Counted from the stretch's first letter, positions 35,939 through 44,453 are shown. The stretch: DNA of 64,000 bases from Saccharothrix sp. (GCF_031180885.1 NZ_JAPSLK010000040.1:1-64000); one strand, 5' to 3'. Translations and numbers: made by a program. Notes: a model not told the origin generated them from the sequence alone.

Positions 35939-37030
35939 ATGGACGCGAGCCGCAGGCACCACGCGATCCTCATGGCCGTGCGCAGGGACGGCAGCGTCCG
36001 CGCCGCCGAACTGGCCGCCCAACTGGGTGTCTCCGCCATCACCGTCCGCCGCGACCTGGCGGAACTGGAGGCGCGCGGGGACGTCAGCCGGGTGCACGGC
36101 GGCGCGGTGCTGCCCAGCGCGATCCGCGACACCCTCGTCACCCCGTCCGCCCCGAGGGTCGCCGGCCGCAAGCCGACGATCGGCATGGTGATACCGGCCG
36201 CGAGCCAGTACTTCCGGGAGATCGTCGAGGGTGCCCGGCGGGCGGCGCAGGCCCGGGACATCAAGCTGGTCCTGGCCGTGTCGGACTACAACCTCGACGA
36301 CGACCGGTCCCACGTGCAGCGGTTGCTGGAGGCGAAGGTCGACGGGCTCCTGCTGACCCCGAGTGAACCGTTCTCGCGGTTGGCACCGGCGTTGGACTGG
36401 ATCGCGGAACTCCCGATCCCGGTGTTGTTCGTGGAGCGTTCGCACGAGCCGACCGCCCACCTGCACCCGGTGGAGTACGTGTCGTCGGACCACCAGCACG
36501 GGGCGATCCAGGCCGTGCGGCACCTGGTGGAGCTGGGGCACCGGAACATTGCGCTGGTGACGTGCCAGTCACCGACGAGTGGGTGGATCACTCGTGGCTA
36601 TGACGCGGCCGTGGAGGCGATGGGATTGCCGACGTCGATGCCCAGGCACGAGAACCGCACGCACGAGGAGATCGCGCAGGAGTTGGACGCGATCCTGGAC
36701 GGGTTCGAGGGTGCCGGGGTCACGGCGGTGCTGGCGCACCCGGACAACATCGCGATCCAGGTGTTGCAGCGGGCGCGGCAGCGGGGCCTGGTGGTGCCGG
36801 ACGACCTGTCGGTGATCGCTTATGACGACGAGTTCGCCGGCTTGGCGGACATCCCGCTGACGGCGGTCGCGCCGCCCCGGGAGAACGTGGGCCGGTTGGC
36901 GGTGGAGTTCCTGCTGCGGAAGTTGCACAGCGGGCGGTCGGACCGGGCTGAGCTGCACATCCACCTGCTGCCACACGTGGTGGTCCGGGCTTCGACCGCC
37001 GCTCCCCGCAAGGTACCCGCCGAAACCTGA
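35939..37030 (+). CDS. Transcriptional regulator: DeoR-type HTH joined to a LacI-type sensor domain
   Basis: The 363-residue protein starts with a DeoR-family winged helix (RHHAILMAVRRDGSVRAAEL, VSAITVRRDLAELEARGDV, RVHGGAVL). A type-1 periplasmic-binding-like domain follows, as in LacI/GalR repressors (TIGMVIPAASQYFREIVEGA, VDGLLLTPSEP, DHQHGAIQAVRHLVELGHRN, SVIAYDDEFAGLADIPLTAV). It should sense a small sugar ligand and repress the adjacent lyase/importer genes. ATG at 35939 follows GGAGG. It is transcribed in the same direction as the lyase gene, 60 bp downstream. Confidence 0.85.
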   Translation: MDASRRHHAILMAVRRDGSVRAAELAAQLGVSAITVRRDLAELEARGDVSRVHGGAVLPSAIRDTLVTPSAPRVAGRKPTIGMVIPAASQYFREIVEGARRAAQARDIKLVLAVSDYNLDDDRSHVQRLLEAKVDGLLLTPSEPFSRLAPALDWIAELPIPVLFVERSHEPTAHLHPVEYVSSDHQHGAIQAVRHLVELGHRNIALVTCQSPTSGWITRGYDAAVEAMGLPTSMPRHENRTHEEIAQELDAILDGFEGAGVTAVLAHPDNIAIQVLQRARQRGLVVPDDLSVIAYDDEFAGLADIPLTAVAPPRENVGRLAVEFLLRKLHSGRSDRAELHIHLLPHVVVRASTAAPRKVPAET

Positions 37031-37112
37031 CCCCCGCTCGACCCGCTTTTGCGCCGCAGGCGCTGCCTTTCGCGCCGCAGGCGCCGCTTTTGGTCGGGCT
37101 TGCCAAGCCACA

Positions 37113-37262
37113 GGGAAGGGCCTCGGTTCGTCCCCCGTACGGCCTGGGCGCAGCCCAACCACGCTTCGGTCCTTTCCGCAACCACGCTTTACCGGTTGCG
37201 GAAAGGGTCGAAGTGCGGTTGCCTCCAGCAGGTCTTGCGGGGGACGAACCGACGCCCTTCCT
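37113..37262. repeat. Giant nested stem-loop 1
   Basis: The left arm at 37114-37146 (GGAAGGGCCTCGGTTCGTCC onward) pairs with 37228-37261, with only a few mismatches in about 33 bp. Inside it a second hairpin pairs CCTTTCCGCAACC (37171-37183) with GGTTGCGGAAAGGG (37194-37207). Confidence 0.8.
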
Positions 37263-37457
37263 CCCCCCTCGGGGCCTCCAGGCCCGCTTTTGGCTTTTGA
37301 TCTTGAGAGCAGCGCGTCAGCGCTGTTCAAGAGCGCGAGGCGCGTTCCTCCTCCAGCAGCGCGGAGCGCGTTGGGTGACCACGCGCGAAGCGTGGAGTTG
37401 AGCGGGGAAGCGCAATTCTAAAGCTTAAAAGAGCCTCGCCGGCGGGCGAGCCGCCAA

Positions 37458-37666
37458 GGATGACACAACTACAACTGCGGGGGCTTCTAGCTTGTGCCAT
37501 CCCCGCATGACCCGGCAAAGCCGACCGCATTTTTGGCCGGGCGCCGCTAAAAATTTTGCTCGTTCCTCACAACATTTTCGGCTGCACCCGACCAAAAATG
37601 TGGTAGCCCTTCGGGCCATACGGGGATGACACAAGCAAGAAGCCCGGGTCGAGTTGTGTGCCCCTC
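37458..37666. repeat. Giant stem-loop 2 (arms of about 95 bp)
   Basis: The left arm runs from about 37458 to 37556 and the right arm from 37570 to 37666. GGGCTTCTAGCTTGTGCCAT in the left arm is matched by GGGCTTCTTGCTTGTGTCAT in the complement of the right arm, and CATTTTTGGCCGGG by CATTTTTGGTCGGG. The centre is CTCGTTCCTCA. Confidence 0.8.
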
Positions 37667-37801
37667 GGCGGCACGCCCGACGGCGCTGCGCGCCGGAAGA
37701 GCGGACTGCCCGCCGTGCCTGCGATCCGGGCTGGTGGGGCCGCGAACGGGTGATGTGGGGGACGACGCATCACGTAACGGCTACGGCTGCTTGCCTCGCG
37801 C

Positions 37802-37820
37802 TTAGGCTAGCTTTACCTTT
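37802..37820. promoter_or_regulatory. IdeR/DtxR-type iron box
   Basis: TTAGGCTAGCTTTACCTTT matches the consensus TTAGGTTAGGCTAACCTAA at 13 of 19 positions. It lies 44 bp before the start of the ferric-iron operon. IdeR with Fe(II) would repress there when iron is plentiful. Confidence 0.7.
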
Positions 37821-37864
37821 GCTGCGCCTTGACCGCCTGGGGGTGAGTCCGAGGAGGACGCGCA

Positions 37865-38887
37865 GTGATCCGTCGCGCACGCAACGCCGCCGTGGTGCTG
37901 GCGCTGCTGGTGGCCGCCCCCGTTGCCGGCTGTGGGTCCGACACCCAGAGCAGTGACGCGCTCGTGATCTACTCCGGGCGCAACAAGGAGTTGGTGGGCG
38001 GGGTGCTCGATCAGCTCCAGCAGGCCACCGGGGTCAAGGTCGAGGTCCGGTACGGCAGTAGTGGTGAGATGGCCGCCCAGCTGTTGGAAGAGGGCGAGCG
38101 GTCCCAGGCGGACGTGTTCTTCTCGCAGGACGCGGGTGCGCTCGGGGCCGTGGCTGAGCAGGGGCGGTTGGCTGAGTTGCCTGCCGACGTGCTCGACCTG
38201 GTTCCGGCGGGGTACCGGGCCGACGACAAGCGGTGGGTGGGGACGTCCGCGCGTGTTCGGGTGGTGGCCTTCGACCCGCGCGTGGTCACGGAGGCGGACG
38301 TCCCGGACAGCCTCGAACAGGTCGTGGACCCGAAGTGGAAGGGCAAGGTCGGGTACGCGCCGACCAACGCGTCCTGGCAGGCGTTCGTCACCTCGGTCCG
38401 GGTGGTCAAGGGCGAGGACTACGCCAAGGACTGGCTGAAGAAGTTCGCCGCCAACGAGCCCAAGCGCTACGACAACAACATCGCGATCATGAACGCGATC
38501 AACGACGGCCGGCTCCCGGTGGGTCTGATCAACCACTACTACTGGTACGCCAAGGTCGCCGAGCACGGCGCGGACGCGGTGAAGGTCAAGCTGCACTACG
38601 TGTCCAGCGGTGACCCGTTGGGGCTGGTGAACGTCGCGGGCGCGGGTGTGGTCGCCGGGTCGGACAAGGCGGAGGCGGCGCAGAAGGCGGTTCGGTTCCT
38701 GTTGTCCGAGCAGGCGCAGCGGTACTTCGCGGACGAGACCGCCGAGTACCCGGCCAACCCGACCGTGAAGTCGACCAAGCACCAGTTGCCGGCGCTGACC
38801 GACCTGCACGGCCCGGACATCGACCTGTCGAAGCTGTCCTCCCTCCAGCAGACCCTGGCGCTGTTGCAGGAAGCGGGGCTGTCCTGA
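37865..38887 (+). CDS. Ferric iron ABC transporter substrate-binding lipoprotein (FbpA-like)
   Basis: The 340-residue product has a lipoprotein signal (VAAPVAGC, Cys 23) and an FbpA/FutA-type fold: LVIYSGRNKELVGGVLDQLQ, ADVFFSQDAGALGA, KWKGKVGYAPTNASWQAF and the paired tyrosines in INHYYWYAK that bind ferric iron in this family. GTG start follows GAGGAGG. It heads a four-gene coupled operon behind the IdeR-like box, which supports an iron-uptake role. Confidence 0.9.
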   Translation: MIRRARNAAVVLALLVAAPVAGCGSDTQSSDALVIYSGRNKELVGGVLDQLQQATGVKVEVRYGSSGEMAAQLLEEGERSQADVFFSQDAGALGAVAEQGRLAELPADVLDLVPAGYRADDKRWVGTSARVRVVAFDPRVVTEADVPDSLEQVVDPKWKGKVGYAPTNASWQAFVTSVRVVKGEDYAKDWLKKFAANEPKRYDNNIAIMNAINDGRLPVGLINHYYWYAKVAEHGADAVKVKLHYVSSGDPLGLVNVAGAGVVAGSDKAEAAQKAVRFLLSEQAQRYFADETAEYPANPTVKSTKHQLPALTDLHGPDIDLSKLSSLQQTLALLQEAGLS

Positions 38888-40389
38888 ACGGCCCCCTGCG
38901 GGCCGCACCGACGAACACCGCACTCGCCCTGGTCGTCGCCGGGGCCGCCCTGACCCCCCTCGCCTACCTCGCCGTCCGCTCGTTCGACCACGGCGCGGGG
39001 GTCGTCTGGCGCGTGCTGTGGCGGGCCCGCACGCTGGACCTCGCGGTGCGCAGCCTCGCCCTCGCGGGCGCGGTGACGGCGGCGTGCCTGGTGCTGGGTG
39101 TGCTGGGCGCGTGGCTGGTGGTGCGGTCGGACCTGCCGTGGCGGCGGGTGTTCGGCGTGCTGCTGGTGCTGCCGCTGGCCGTTCCGTCCTACGTCGCGGG
39201 GTTCACCTGGATCGCGTTTCTGCCGGGGCTTGGTGGGTTCTGGGGCGCGTTTCTGGTGTTGACGCTGGTGTCGTATCCGTACGTGTTCCTGCCGGTGGCG
39301 GCGGCGTTGCGGACGGCCGACCCGGGGGTGGAGGAGGTCGCGCGGTCGTTGGGGCGGGGGCGGGGGCGGACGTTTGTGTCCGTGACGCTGCGCCAGGTTC
39401 GGCCCGCGGCTACGGCCGGCGGGTTGTTGGTGGCGTTGTACGTGCTCAGCGACTTCGGGGCGGTGTCGTTGATGCGGTACGAGGCGTTCACGCTGGGCAT
39501 CTACACCAGCTACCGGGCGACGTTCGACCGCACGCCGGCCGCCGTGCTGGGGTGCGTGCTGGTGGCGTTGGCGATCGCGTTGACGATCGGGGAACGTCGG
39601 GCGCGGGGTGCGGTGGCGACGCGGGAGCACCGCGGGGCGATCACGGTTCCGTTGGGGCGTATGAAGGTTCCGGCGTTGGTGGGTGTGCTGGGGCTGGTGG
39701 CGGTGTCGTTGGGGACGCCGGTGTTCAGCTTGGGGTGGTGGTTGGCGGCGGGGCGGTCGGCGTTCAGTGGTGACCTGGCCACAACGACGCTGAACACGAT
39801 CTCGGTGTCCGCGCTGGGTGCGGTGGTGACGATGCTCATGGCGCTGCCGGTGGGGGTGCTGGCGGCGCGGCACCGGGGGGCGTTGGTGCGCGGGGTGGAG
39901 TTGGCGAGCTTCGCCGGGCACGCGTTGCCGGGCATCACGGTCGGGTTGGCGCTGGTGTTCTTCGGCATCCGGTTCGCGCCCGGCCTGTACCAGACGACGC
40001 CGATGCTCGCGTTCGCCTACGCCGTGCTGTTCCTGCCGCTGGCGGTGGGCGCGGTGCGCACGGCCGTCGCGCACGCGCCGCCGGTGCTGGAGGACGTGGC
40101 GCGCTCGCTGGGCAAGGGCCGTGCGGAGACCCGGTTGCGGGTGACCGTGCCGCTGGCCGCGCCGGGCATCCTCGCCGGCGCCGCGCTCGTGTTCCTGACC
40201 TGTGCCAAGGAGTTGCCCGCCACGCTGCTGCTGCGGCCGACCGGCGTGGACACCCTGGCCACCGAGCTGTGGACCAAGACCGAGGTCGCCGCCTACGCCG
40301 CCGCCGCGCCCTACGCGGCGGTCCTGCTCGTGGTGGCGGCGATCCCGGCCGTGGTGCTGGACCGGTTCCTGCGCGGAGGTGACCGATGA
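38884..40389 (+). CDS. Ferric iron ABC transporter permease (FbpB-like, fused halves)
   Basis: This protein of up to 501 residues has two permease halves with two EAA-type loops (EEVARSLGRGRGRTFVSVTL and EDVARSLGKGRAETRLRVTV), as in FbpB/ThiP. A start at GTG 39013 would remove the first membrane helix. The upstream in-frame sequence reads TALALVVAGAALTPLAYLAV, a good first helix, with no ATG, GTG or TTG before it. A CTG at 38884 overlaps the previous stop (CTGA) and has AGGAAG upstream. I therefore place the start there, with moderate confidence in the codon. It overlaps the ATPase gene by 4 bp. Confidence 0.8.
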   Translation: MNGPLRAAPTNTALALVVAGAALTPLAYLAVRSFDHGAGVVWRVLWRARTLDLAVRSLALAGAVTAACLVLGVLGAWLVVRSDLPWRRVFGVLLVLPLAVPSYVAGFTWIAFLPGLGGFWGAFLVLTLVSYPYVFLPVAAALRTADPGVEEVARSLGRGRGRTFVSVTLRQVRPAATAGGLLVALYVLSDFGAVSLMRYEAFTLGIYTSYRATFDRTPAAVLGCVLVALAIALTIGERRARGAVATREHRGAITVPLGRMKVPALVGVLGLVAVSLGTPVFSLGWWLAAGRSAFSGDLATTTLNTISVSALGAVVTMLMALPVGVLAARHRGALVRGVELASFAGHALPGITVGLALVFFGIRFAPGLYQTTPMLAFAYAVLFLPLAVGAVRTAVAHAPPVLEDVARSLGKGRAETRLRVTVPLAAPGILAGAALVFLTCAKELPATLLLRPTGVDTLATELWTKTEVAAYAAAAPYAAVLLVVAAIPAVVLDRFLRGGDR

Positions 40390-41399
40390 GCGGGTTGCGG
40401 ATCAGCGGGCTGGTCGCCGGGTACGGCCCGGAACCGGTGCTGCGCGGCATCGACCTCGACGTGCCCGACGGCGGCCTGCTCGCCGTGCTGGGGCCGTCGG
40501 GCTGCGGCAAGACCACGTTGCTGCGCGTGCTGGCCGGGTTCCACCCGGTGCGCTCGGGCACGATCTCGTTGGGGGACAAGGTTCTCGCGGACGGGTCGGT
40601 GGACGTGCCGCCGGAGCGCCGCGGCATCGGGATCGTGCCGCAGGAGGGCGCGTTGTTCCCGCACCTGACCGTCGCGGGCAACGTCGGCTTCGGCCTCGCG
40701 CGTGGGCAGCGTCGGGAACGGGTGGCCGAACTGCTGGAACTGGTGGGGCTGTCCGGGTTCGAAGCGCGGATGCCGGCGCAGCTCTCCGGCGGGCAGCGGC
40801 AGCGGGTGGCGCTGGCGCGCGCACTGGCGCCCCGGCCCGGGGTGGTGCTGATGGACGAGCCGTTCTCGTCGCTGGACGCGGCGCTGCGCGACGAGCTGCG
40901 GGCCGACGTGCGGGCGGCGCTGCGGGCGTTCGGCGCGACGGCGCTGCTGGTGACGCACGACCAGGAGGAGGCGCTGGGCGTCGCGGACCGGGTGGCCGTG
41001 CTGCGGGGCGGTGTGGTGGCGCAACTCGGTGCGCCGCACCAGGTCTACACCTCGCCGGCCGACCTCGGGGTGGCGTTGTTCGTGGGCGAGGCGGTGACGT
41101 TCGCGGGTGAGGCGCGGGACGGGGTGGCCGAGACGCCGCTGGGTCGGCTGGCGGTGAAGGGCGAAGGGCCGGGGACCGTGTTGGTGCGGCCGGAACAGCT
41201 GCACTTGGGCGGCGAGGGTGTGCCGGCGACCGTGGCCGATGTGTTGTTCCACGGGCATGACGCGACTGTGTTGCTGCGCTTGGGGGACGGTTCGGTGGTG
41301 CGGTCGCGTGTGCAGGGGCCGCTGCCGGTGCGGCCGGGGGACGACACGTCCGTCGTGGTCTCGGGGCCTGCGCTGTTCTTCGCGGGCGGTTCCGCATGA
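40386..41399 (+). CDS. Ferric iron ABC transporter ATPase (FbpC-like)
   Basis: The 337-residue ATPase has Walker A GPSGCGKTT, the Q-loop in IVPQEGALFPHLTV, signature LSGGQRQRVALARAL, Walker B VVLMDEPFSSLD and the H-loop THDQEEAL. A C-terminal regulatory TOBE-type domain follows from about residue 240. It drives the FbpB-like permease. ATGA overlap with the gene before and again with the gene after shows one translational chain of four genes. Confidence 0.92.
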   Translation: MSGLRISGLVAGYGPEPVLRGIDLDVPDGGLLAVLGPSGCGKTTLLRVLAGFHPVRSGTISLGDKVLADGSVDVPPERRGIGIVPQEGALFPHLTVAGNVGFGLARGQRRERVAELLELVGLSGFEARMPAQLSGGQRQRVALARALAPRPGVVLMDEPFSSLDAALRDELRADVRAALRAFGATALLVTHDQEEALGVADRVAVLRGGVVAQLGAPHQVYTSPADLGVALFVGEAVTFAGEARDGVAETPLGRLAVKGEGPGTVLVRPEQLHLGGEGVPATVADVLFHGHDATVLLRLGDGSVVRSRVQGPLPVRPGDDTSVVVSGPALFFAGGSA

Positions 41400-43789
41400 C
41401 CGCCACCGCTGACCTCGGGTTCGCCGCCAACCTCGCCGCCCACGGCTCCAGAGTGGCTGTGATCAGCCAGAACGTGACGACTACATATGTAGATTTGGAC
41501 CGGCGGGTGGCCGCGACGGCCGGTCGACTCGGGGTCACGCGGCGGCTGGTGCTGTTGGCCACCCGCAACGACCTGGACTCGCTCGTGACCTACCTGGCGG
41601 CGTTGCGCGGCGGCCACCCGGTGCTGCTGTGCGCGCCCGGCCAGGTCGAGGCGTTGACCGGGGCCTACGACCCGGATGTCGTGGCCGACGGTGACCTTGT
41701 CGAACGACGGGCGGGCACCGCGCACGACCTGCACCCGGAGCTGGCACTGCTGCTGTCCACCTCCGGCACCACCGGCTCCCCGAAACTGGTGCGGCTGTCG
41801 GCGGAAGGCTTGCGCGCCAACGCGGAGGCGATCGCCGAGTACCTGGACATCCGACCCACGGACCGGGCGATCACCTCGTTGCCGATGCACTACTGCTACG
41901 GGCTCTCCGTGGTCAACAGCAACCTCCTGCGCGGCGCGGGACTCGTGCTCACCGGCCGATCCGTTGTGGACAGTGAGTTCTGGGATCTCATGTCACACAA
42001 CGAAGTCACCAGCCTGCACGGGGTGCCGCACACGTTCGACCTGTTGGACCAAATCCGTTTCGCGGACCGCGACCTGCCGTCGCTGCGGTACGTCACCCAG
42101 GCCGGCGGGCGGCTCGCGCCGGAGCGGGTGGCGGCGTACGCGGCGCTGGGCGAGGCGCGTGGCTGGCGGTTCTTCGTGATGTACGGGCAGACCGAGGCGA
42201 CCGCGCGGATGGCCTACCTGCCACCGGAGTTGGCGCGCACGCACCCGTCGTCGATCGGCGTGCCGGTGCCCGGCGGGTCGTTCGACGTGGTGGACGGCGA
42301 GCTGGTCTACCGCGGGCCCAACGTGATGCTCGGGTACGCGTGCGGACCGGAGGACCTGGCGCTCGGCCGGACCACGTGGGAGTTGCGCACGGGTGACCTG
42401 GGCCGGCGCACCGAGGACGGCCTGTACGAGGTCGTCGGCCGGCGGAGTCGGTTTTTGAAGCTGTTCGGGTTGCGGGTGGACCTCGACCAGGTGGAGCGAG
42501 TCCTCGCCGAGTCCGGGGTGCCGGCGGTGTGCACGGGTGACGACGACACGCTGGTGGTCGCCGTGCGGGGGCACGTGCGGCGGGCCGGGGCGTTGGTGCG
42601 GTCGCGGTTCGGGTTGCCCGCGGCGAGCGTCCGGGTGGTCCGGGTGGCCGAGTTCCCCTTGCTGGACAACGGGAAGGTCGACTACCGGGCGGTCGCGCGA
42701 CTGGGCGCGGGTGTCTCGGGGGCGGGGTCGGTGCGGGAGTTGTTCGCGTCGGCGCTCGGCGAGGACGTCCGGGACGACTCGACGTTCGTGTCGCTGGGCG
42801 GTGATTCGCTGACCTACGTGCGGGTGTCGGTGGAGCTGGAACGGCTGCTGGGCCGGTTGCCCTCGGACTGGCAGACCCGCACCGTGGCCTCGCTGGAGCG
42901 GTCCCGGGTGGCGCCGCGGCGGGTGCCGCGGGTCGAGACGGACATCGTGTTGCGGGCGCTGGCGATCGTGCTGGTGGTCGGGTCGCACGTGAAGGTGTTC
43001 GACGTGACCGGCGGCGCGCACCTGCTGCTGGCGCTAGCCGGGTGGAACTTCGCCCGCTTCCTGCTGCCCGCCGCGCCCCGCCGGATCCTGCGCAGCGCGG
43101 CGCTGGTGGCGGTGCCGACGTCGTTGTGGCTGGTCTACCGGGTGTTCACCACCGACGACGTGACGTGGGTGAACGTCTTGCTGGTGAACAACTTCGTGCG
43201 CACCGGGGCGGTCGGGTACTGGTTCGTCGAGGTGCTGGTGCACGTGCTGCTCGTGCTGGCGCTGGTGTTCGCGGTGCCCCGCGTGCGCGAGTGGGAACGC
43301 ACGCGGGGCTTCGTGTTCGCCTTCGTCGCGCTGGCGGTGTTGTCGTTGCCGCGCTTGGTGTTCGACGCGGACGCGTCCTTCGCCGACCGGAACATGACGA
43401 CGTTCGGCGCGGTGTGGTTCTTCGCCTTGGGCTGGCTGGCGTTCCGGGCCGACACCGTCCTGCGGCGGTGCGTGGTGCTGGTGGTGGCGATGGTCCTGGT
43501 GCCGGGGTCGTTCGACGACCCGGCGCGGGAGGGCGTCGTGCTCGCCGGCCTGGCCCTGCTGCTGGCCCTGACCCGGGTGCCGCTACCCCGGCCGCTGGTC
43601 GGGGTGGTGAGCCTGGTGGCGAGCGCGTCGCTGTACATCTACCTCACGCACTACGCGTTGTTCCCGCCGCTGCTGGAGTTCTTCCCGCCCGCCGTGGTGG
43701 TCGTGCTCAGCCTGGCGGGCGGGATCGCCGCGTGGAAGGTCACCCGGTTCGTGTCGCGGTGGTCTCGGTCAGCGTCCGCTGCCCGGTGA
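41396..43789 (+). CDS. Trifunctional protein: AMP-binding domain, carrier protein, membrane acyltransferase-3
   Basis: The 797-residue protein joins three modules. Residues 1-~440 are an adenylation domain with STSGTTGSPK (121-130), YGQTEA, ELRTGDLGRR, GRRSRFLKLFGLRVD and the A10 lysine in PLLDNGKVDYRAV. Next is a carrier domain with LGGDSLT, whose Ser 471 would carry phosphopantetheine. From ~510 on is a polytopic acyltransferase-3 domain (RALAIVLVVGSHV with the conserved His, about ten helices). It would activate an acid, hold it as a thioester and pass it to an acceptor at the membrane. It overlaps the iron ATPase gene by 4 bp, so it is co-expressed with iron uptake. Its C-terminal 50 bases overlap the next gene on the other strand. 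Confidence 0.88.
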   Translation: MTATADLGFAANLAAHGSRVAVISQNVTTTYVDLDRRVAATAGRLGVTRRLVLLATRNDLDSLVTYLAALRGGHPVLLCAPGQVEALTGAYDPDVVADGDLVERRAGTAHDLHPELALLLSTSGTTGSPKLVRLSAEGLRANAEAIAEYLDIRPTDRAITSLPMHYCYGLSVVNSNLLRGAGLVLTGRSVVDSEFWDLMSHNEVTSLHGVPHTFDLLDQIRFADRDLPSLRYVTQAGGRLAPERVAAYAALGEARGWRFFVMYGQTEATARMAYLPPELARTHPSSIGVPVPGGSFDVVDGELVYRGPNVMLGYACGPEDLALGRTTWELRTGDLGRRTEDGLYEVVGRRSRFLKLFGLRVDLDQVERVLAESGVPAVCTGDDDTLVVAVRGHVRRAGALVRSRFGLPAASVRVVRVAEFPLLDNGKVDYRAVARLGAGVSGAGSVRELFASALGEDVRDDSTFVSLGGDSLTYVRVSVELERLLGRLPSDWQTRTVASLERSRVAPRRVPRVETDIVLRALAIVLVVGSHVKVFDVTGGAHLLLALAGWNFARFLLPAAPRRILRSAALVAVPTSLWLVYRVFTTDDVTWVNVLLVNNFVRTGAVGYWFVEVLVHVLLVLALVFAVPRVREWERTRGFVFAFVALAVLSLPRLVFDADASFADRNMTTFGAVWFFALGWLAFRADTVLRRCVVLVVAMVLVPGSFDDPAREGVVLAGLALLLALTRVPLPRPLVGVVSLVASASLYIYLTHYALFPPLLEFFPPAVVVVLSLAGGIAAWKVTRFVSRWSRSASAAR

Positions 43790-44453
43790 CGTACTCGCTG
43801 TAGACGCCGAACTTCACGGTTCCGCCCACGGGGGTCGTGGTTTCCACGAAGCTGCGACCCCCGTGCGTGCCGCCGAACGTGATCGCGAACCCCTGCGTGA
43901 CCGGCCGGTCCTGCGGCGGGACGGTGCTGGGCGGGAAGATCTCGTCGGAGGCCTGGGTGTAGCGGTCGCGGTAGGGCCGGGAGACCTTCTCGAACGTGTT
44001 CTCCAGGACGGTGCCCACGGCGGGGATGGTGATCAACATGCCGCGCGTCCCGTCCGCGTACTTGGTGTTGTAGACGACGACTTCCGCACTGCCGGACGGG
44101 TAGAACTCCGCCCGACCGCCGCCGACCCGTGAGCCCTCCGGGCAGGCCTGCCGGTCGAGTTGGGTCCGGTCGCAGGTGGGGAAGGTGGCGGCGTTGAAGC
44201 GCACGGACGAGTCGAACAGGAACACGAACCGGCGCGGCGCGGCCGGTTTCTCGCCGGACTCGGTCCACCGCTTCGCGTCCAGACCCAGCACCACCCCCTG
44301 CCCGCCGTCGGAGACGACGCTCGCCGTGCCTGCTTCGAGGTTGACCGGACCGGCGACGTCCGGCTCGTAGGGCACCTGCCGACCCTCGGGCGCGGGGTCC
44401 GGTATCGGGCAGGCCAGGGCCGTGACCAGCAGCGATGTGACTGCGAAGTGCAT
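43740..44453 (-). CDS. Secreted protein of unknown function
   Basis: I do not recognise this 237-residue product. It has a short signal peptide ending near ALAC, so it may be a lipoprotein with Cys 15, then a beta-rich domain with paired Cys (PTCDRTQLDRQACPEGSRVG) and an FYPSGSAEVVVYNTKYADG segment. The ATG follows AAGGAGG closely. It is divergent from an ArsR-type regulator with two operator-like repeats between them, so it is probably its target. Its 3' end overlaps the trifunctional acyltransferase gene by 50 bp in the convergent direction. Confidence 0.7.
   Translation of the reverse strand: MHFAVTSLLVTALACPIPDPAPEGRQVPYEPDVAGPVNLEAGTASVVSDGGQGVVLGLDAKRWTESGEKPAAPRRFVFLFDSSVRFNAATFPTCDRTQLDRQACPEGSRVGGGRAEFYPSGSAEVVVYNTKYADGTRGMLITIPAVGTVLENTFEKVSRPYRDRYTQASDEIFPPSTVPPQDRPVTQGFAITFGGTHGGRSFVETTTPVGGTVKFGVYSEYVTGQRTLTETTATRTG

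Larger units (their letters stand above)
37031..37801. other. Hairpin-dense intergenic region without a gene
   Basis: About 770 bases consist almost wholly of inverted repeats. They include two giant stem-loops (listed separately), a CTTGA..TCAAG hairpin at about 37310-37340, CCACGC-GCGAA-GCGTGG at about 37380, and repeated GCGCCGCAGGCGC palindromes at 37050-37085. Short open frames are by-products of the repeats. Confidence 0.7.

Noticed and set aside
41396..43789. Reading the three-domain protein as part of a nonribosomal peptide synthetase cluster
   Set aside because: No condensation, thioesterase or further adenylation genes are near, so a classical peptide assembly line is not supported.
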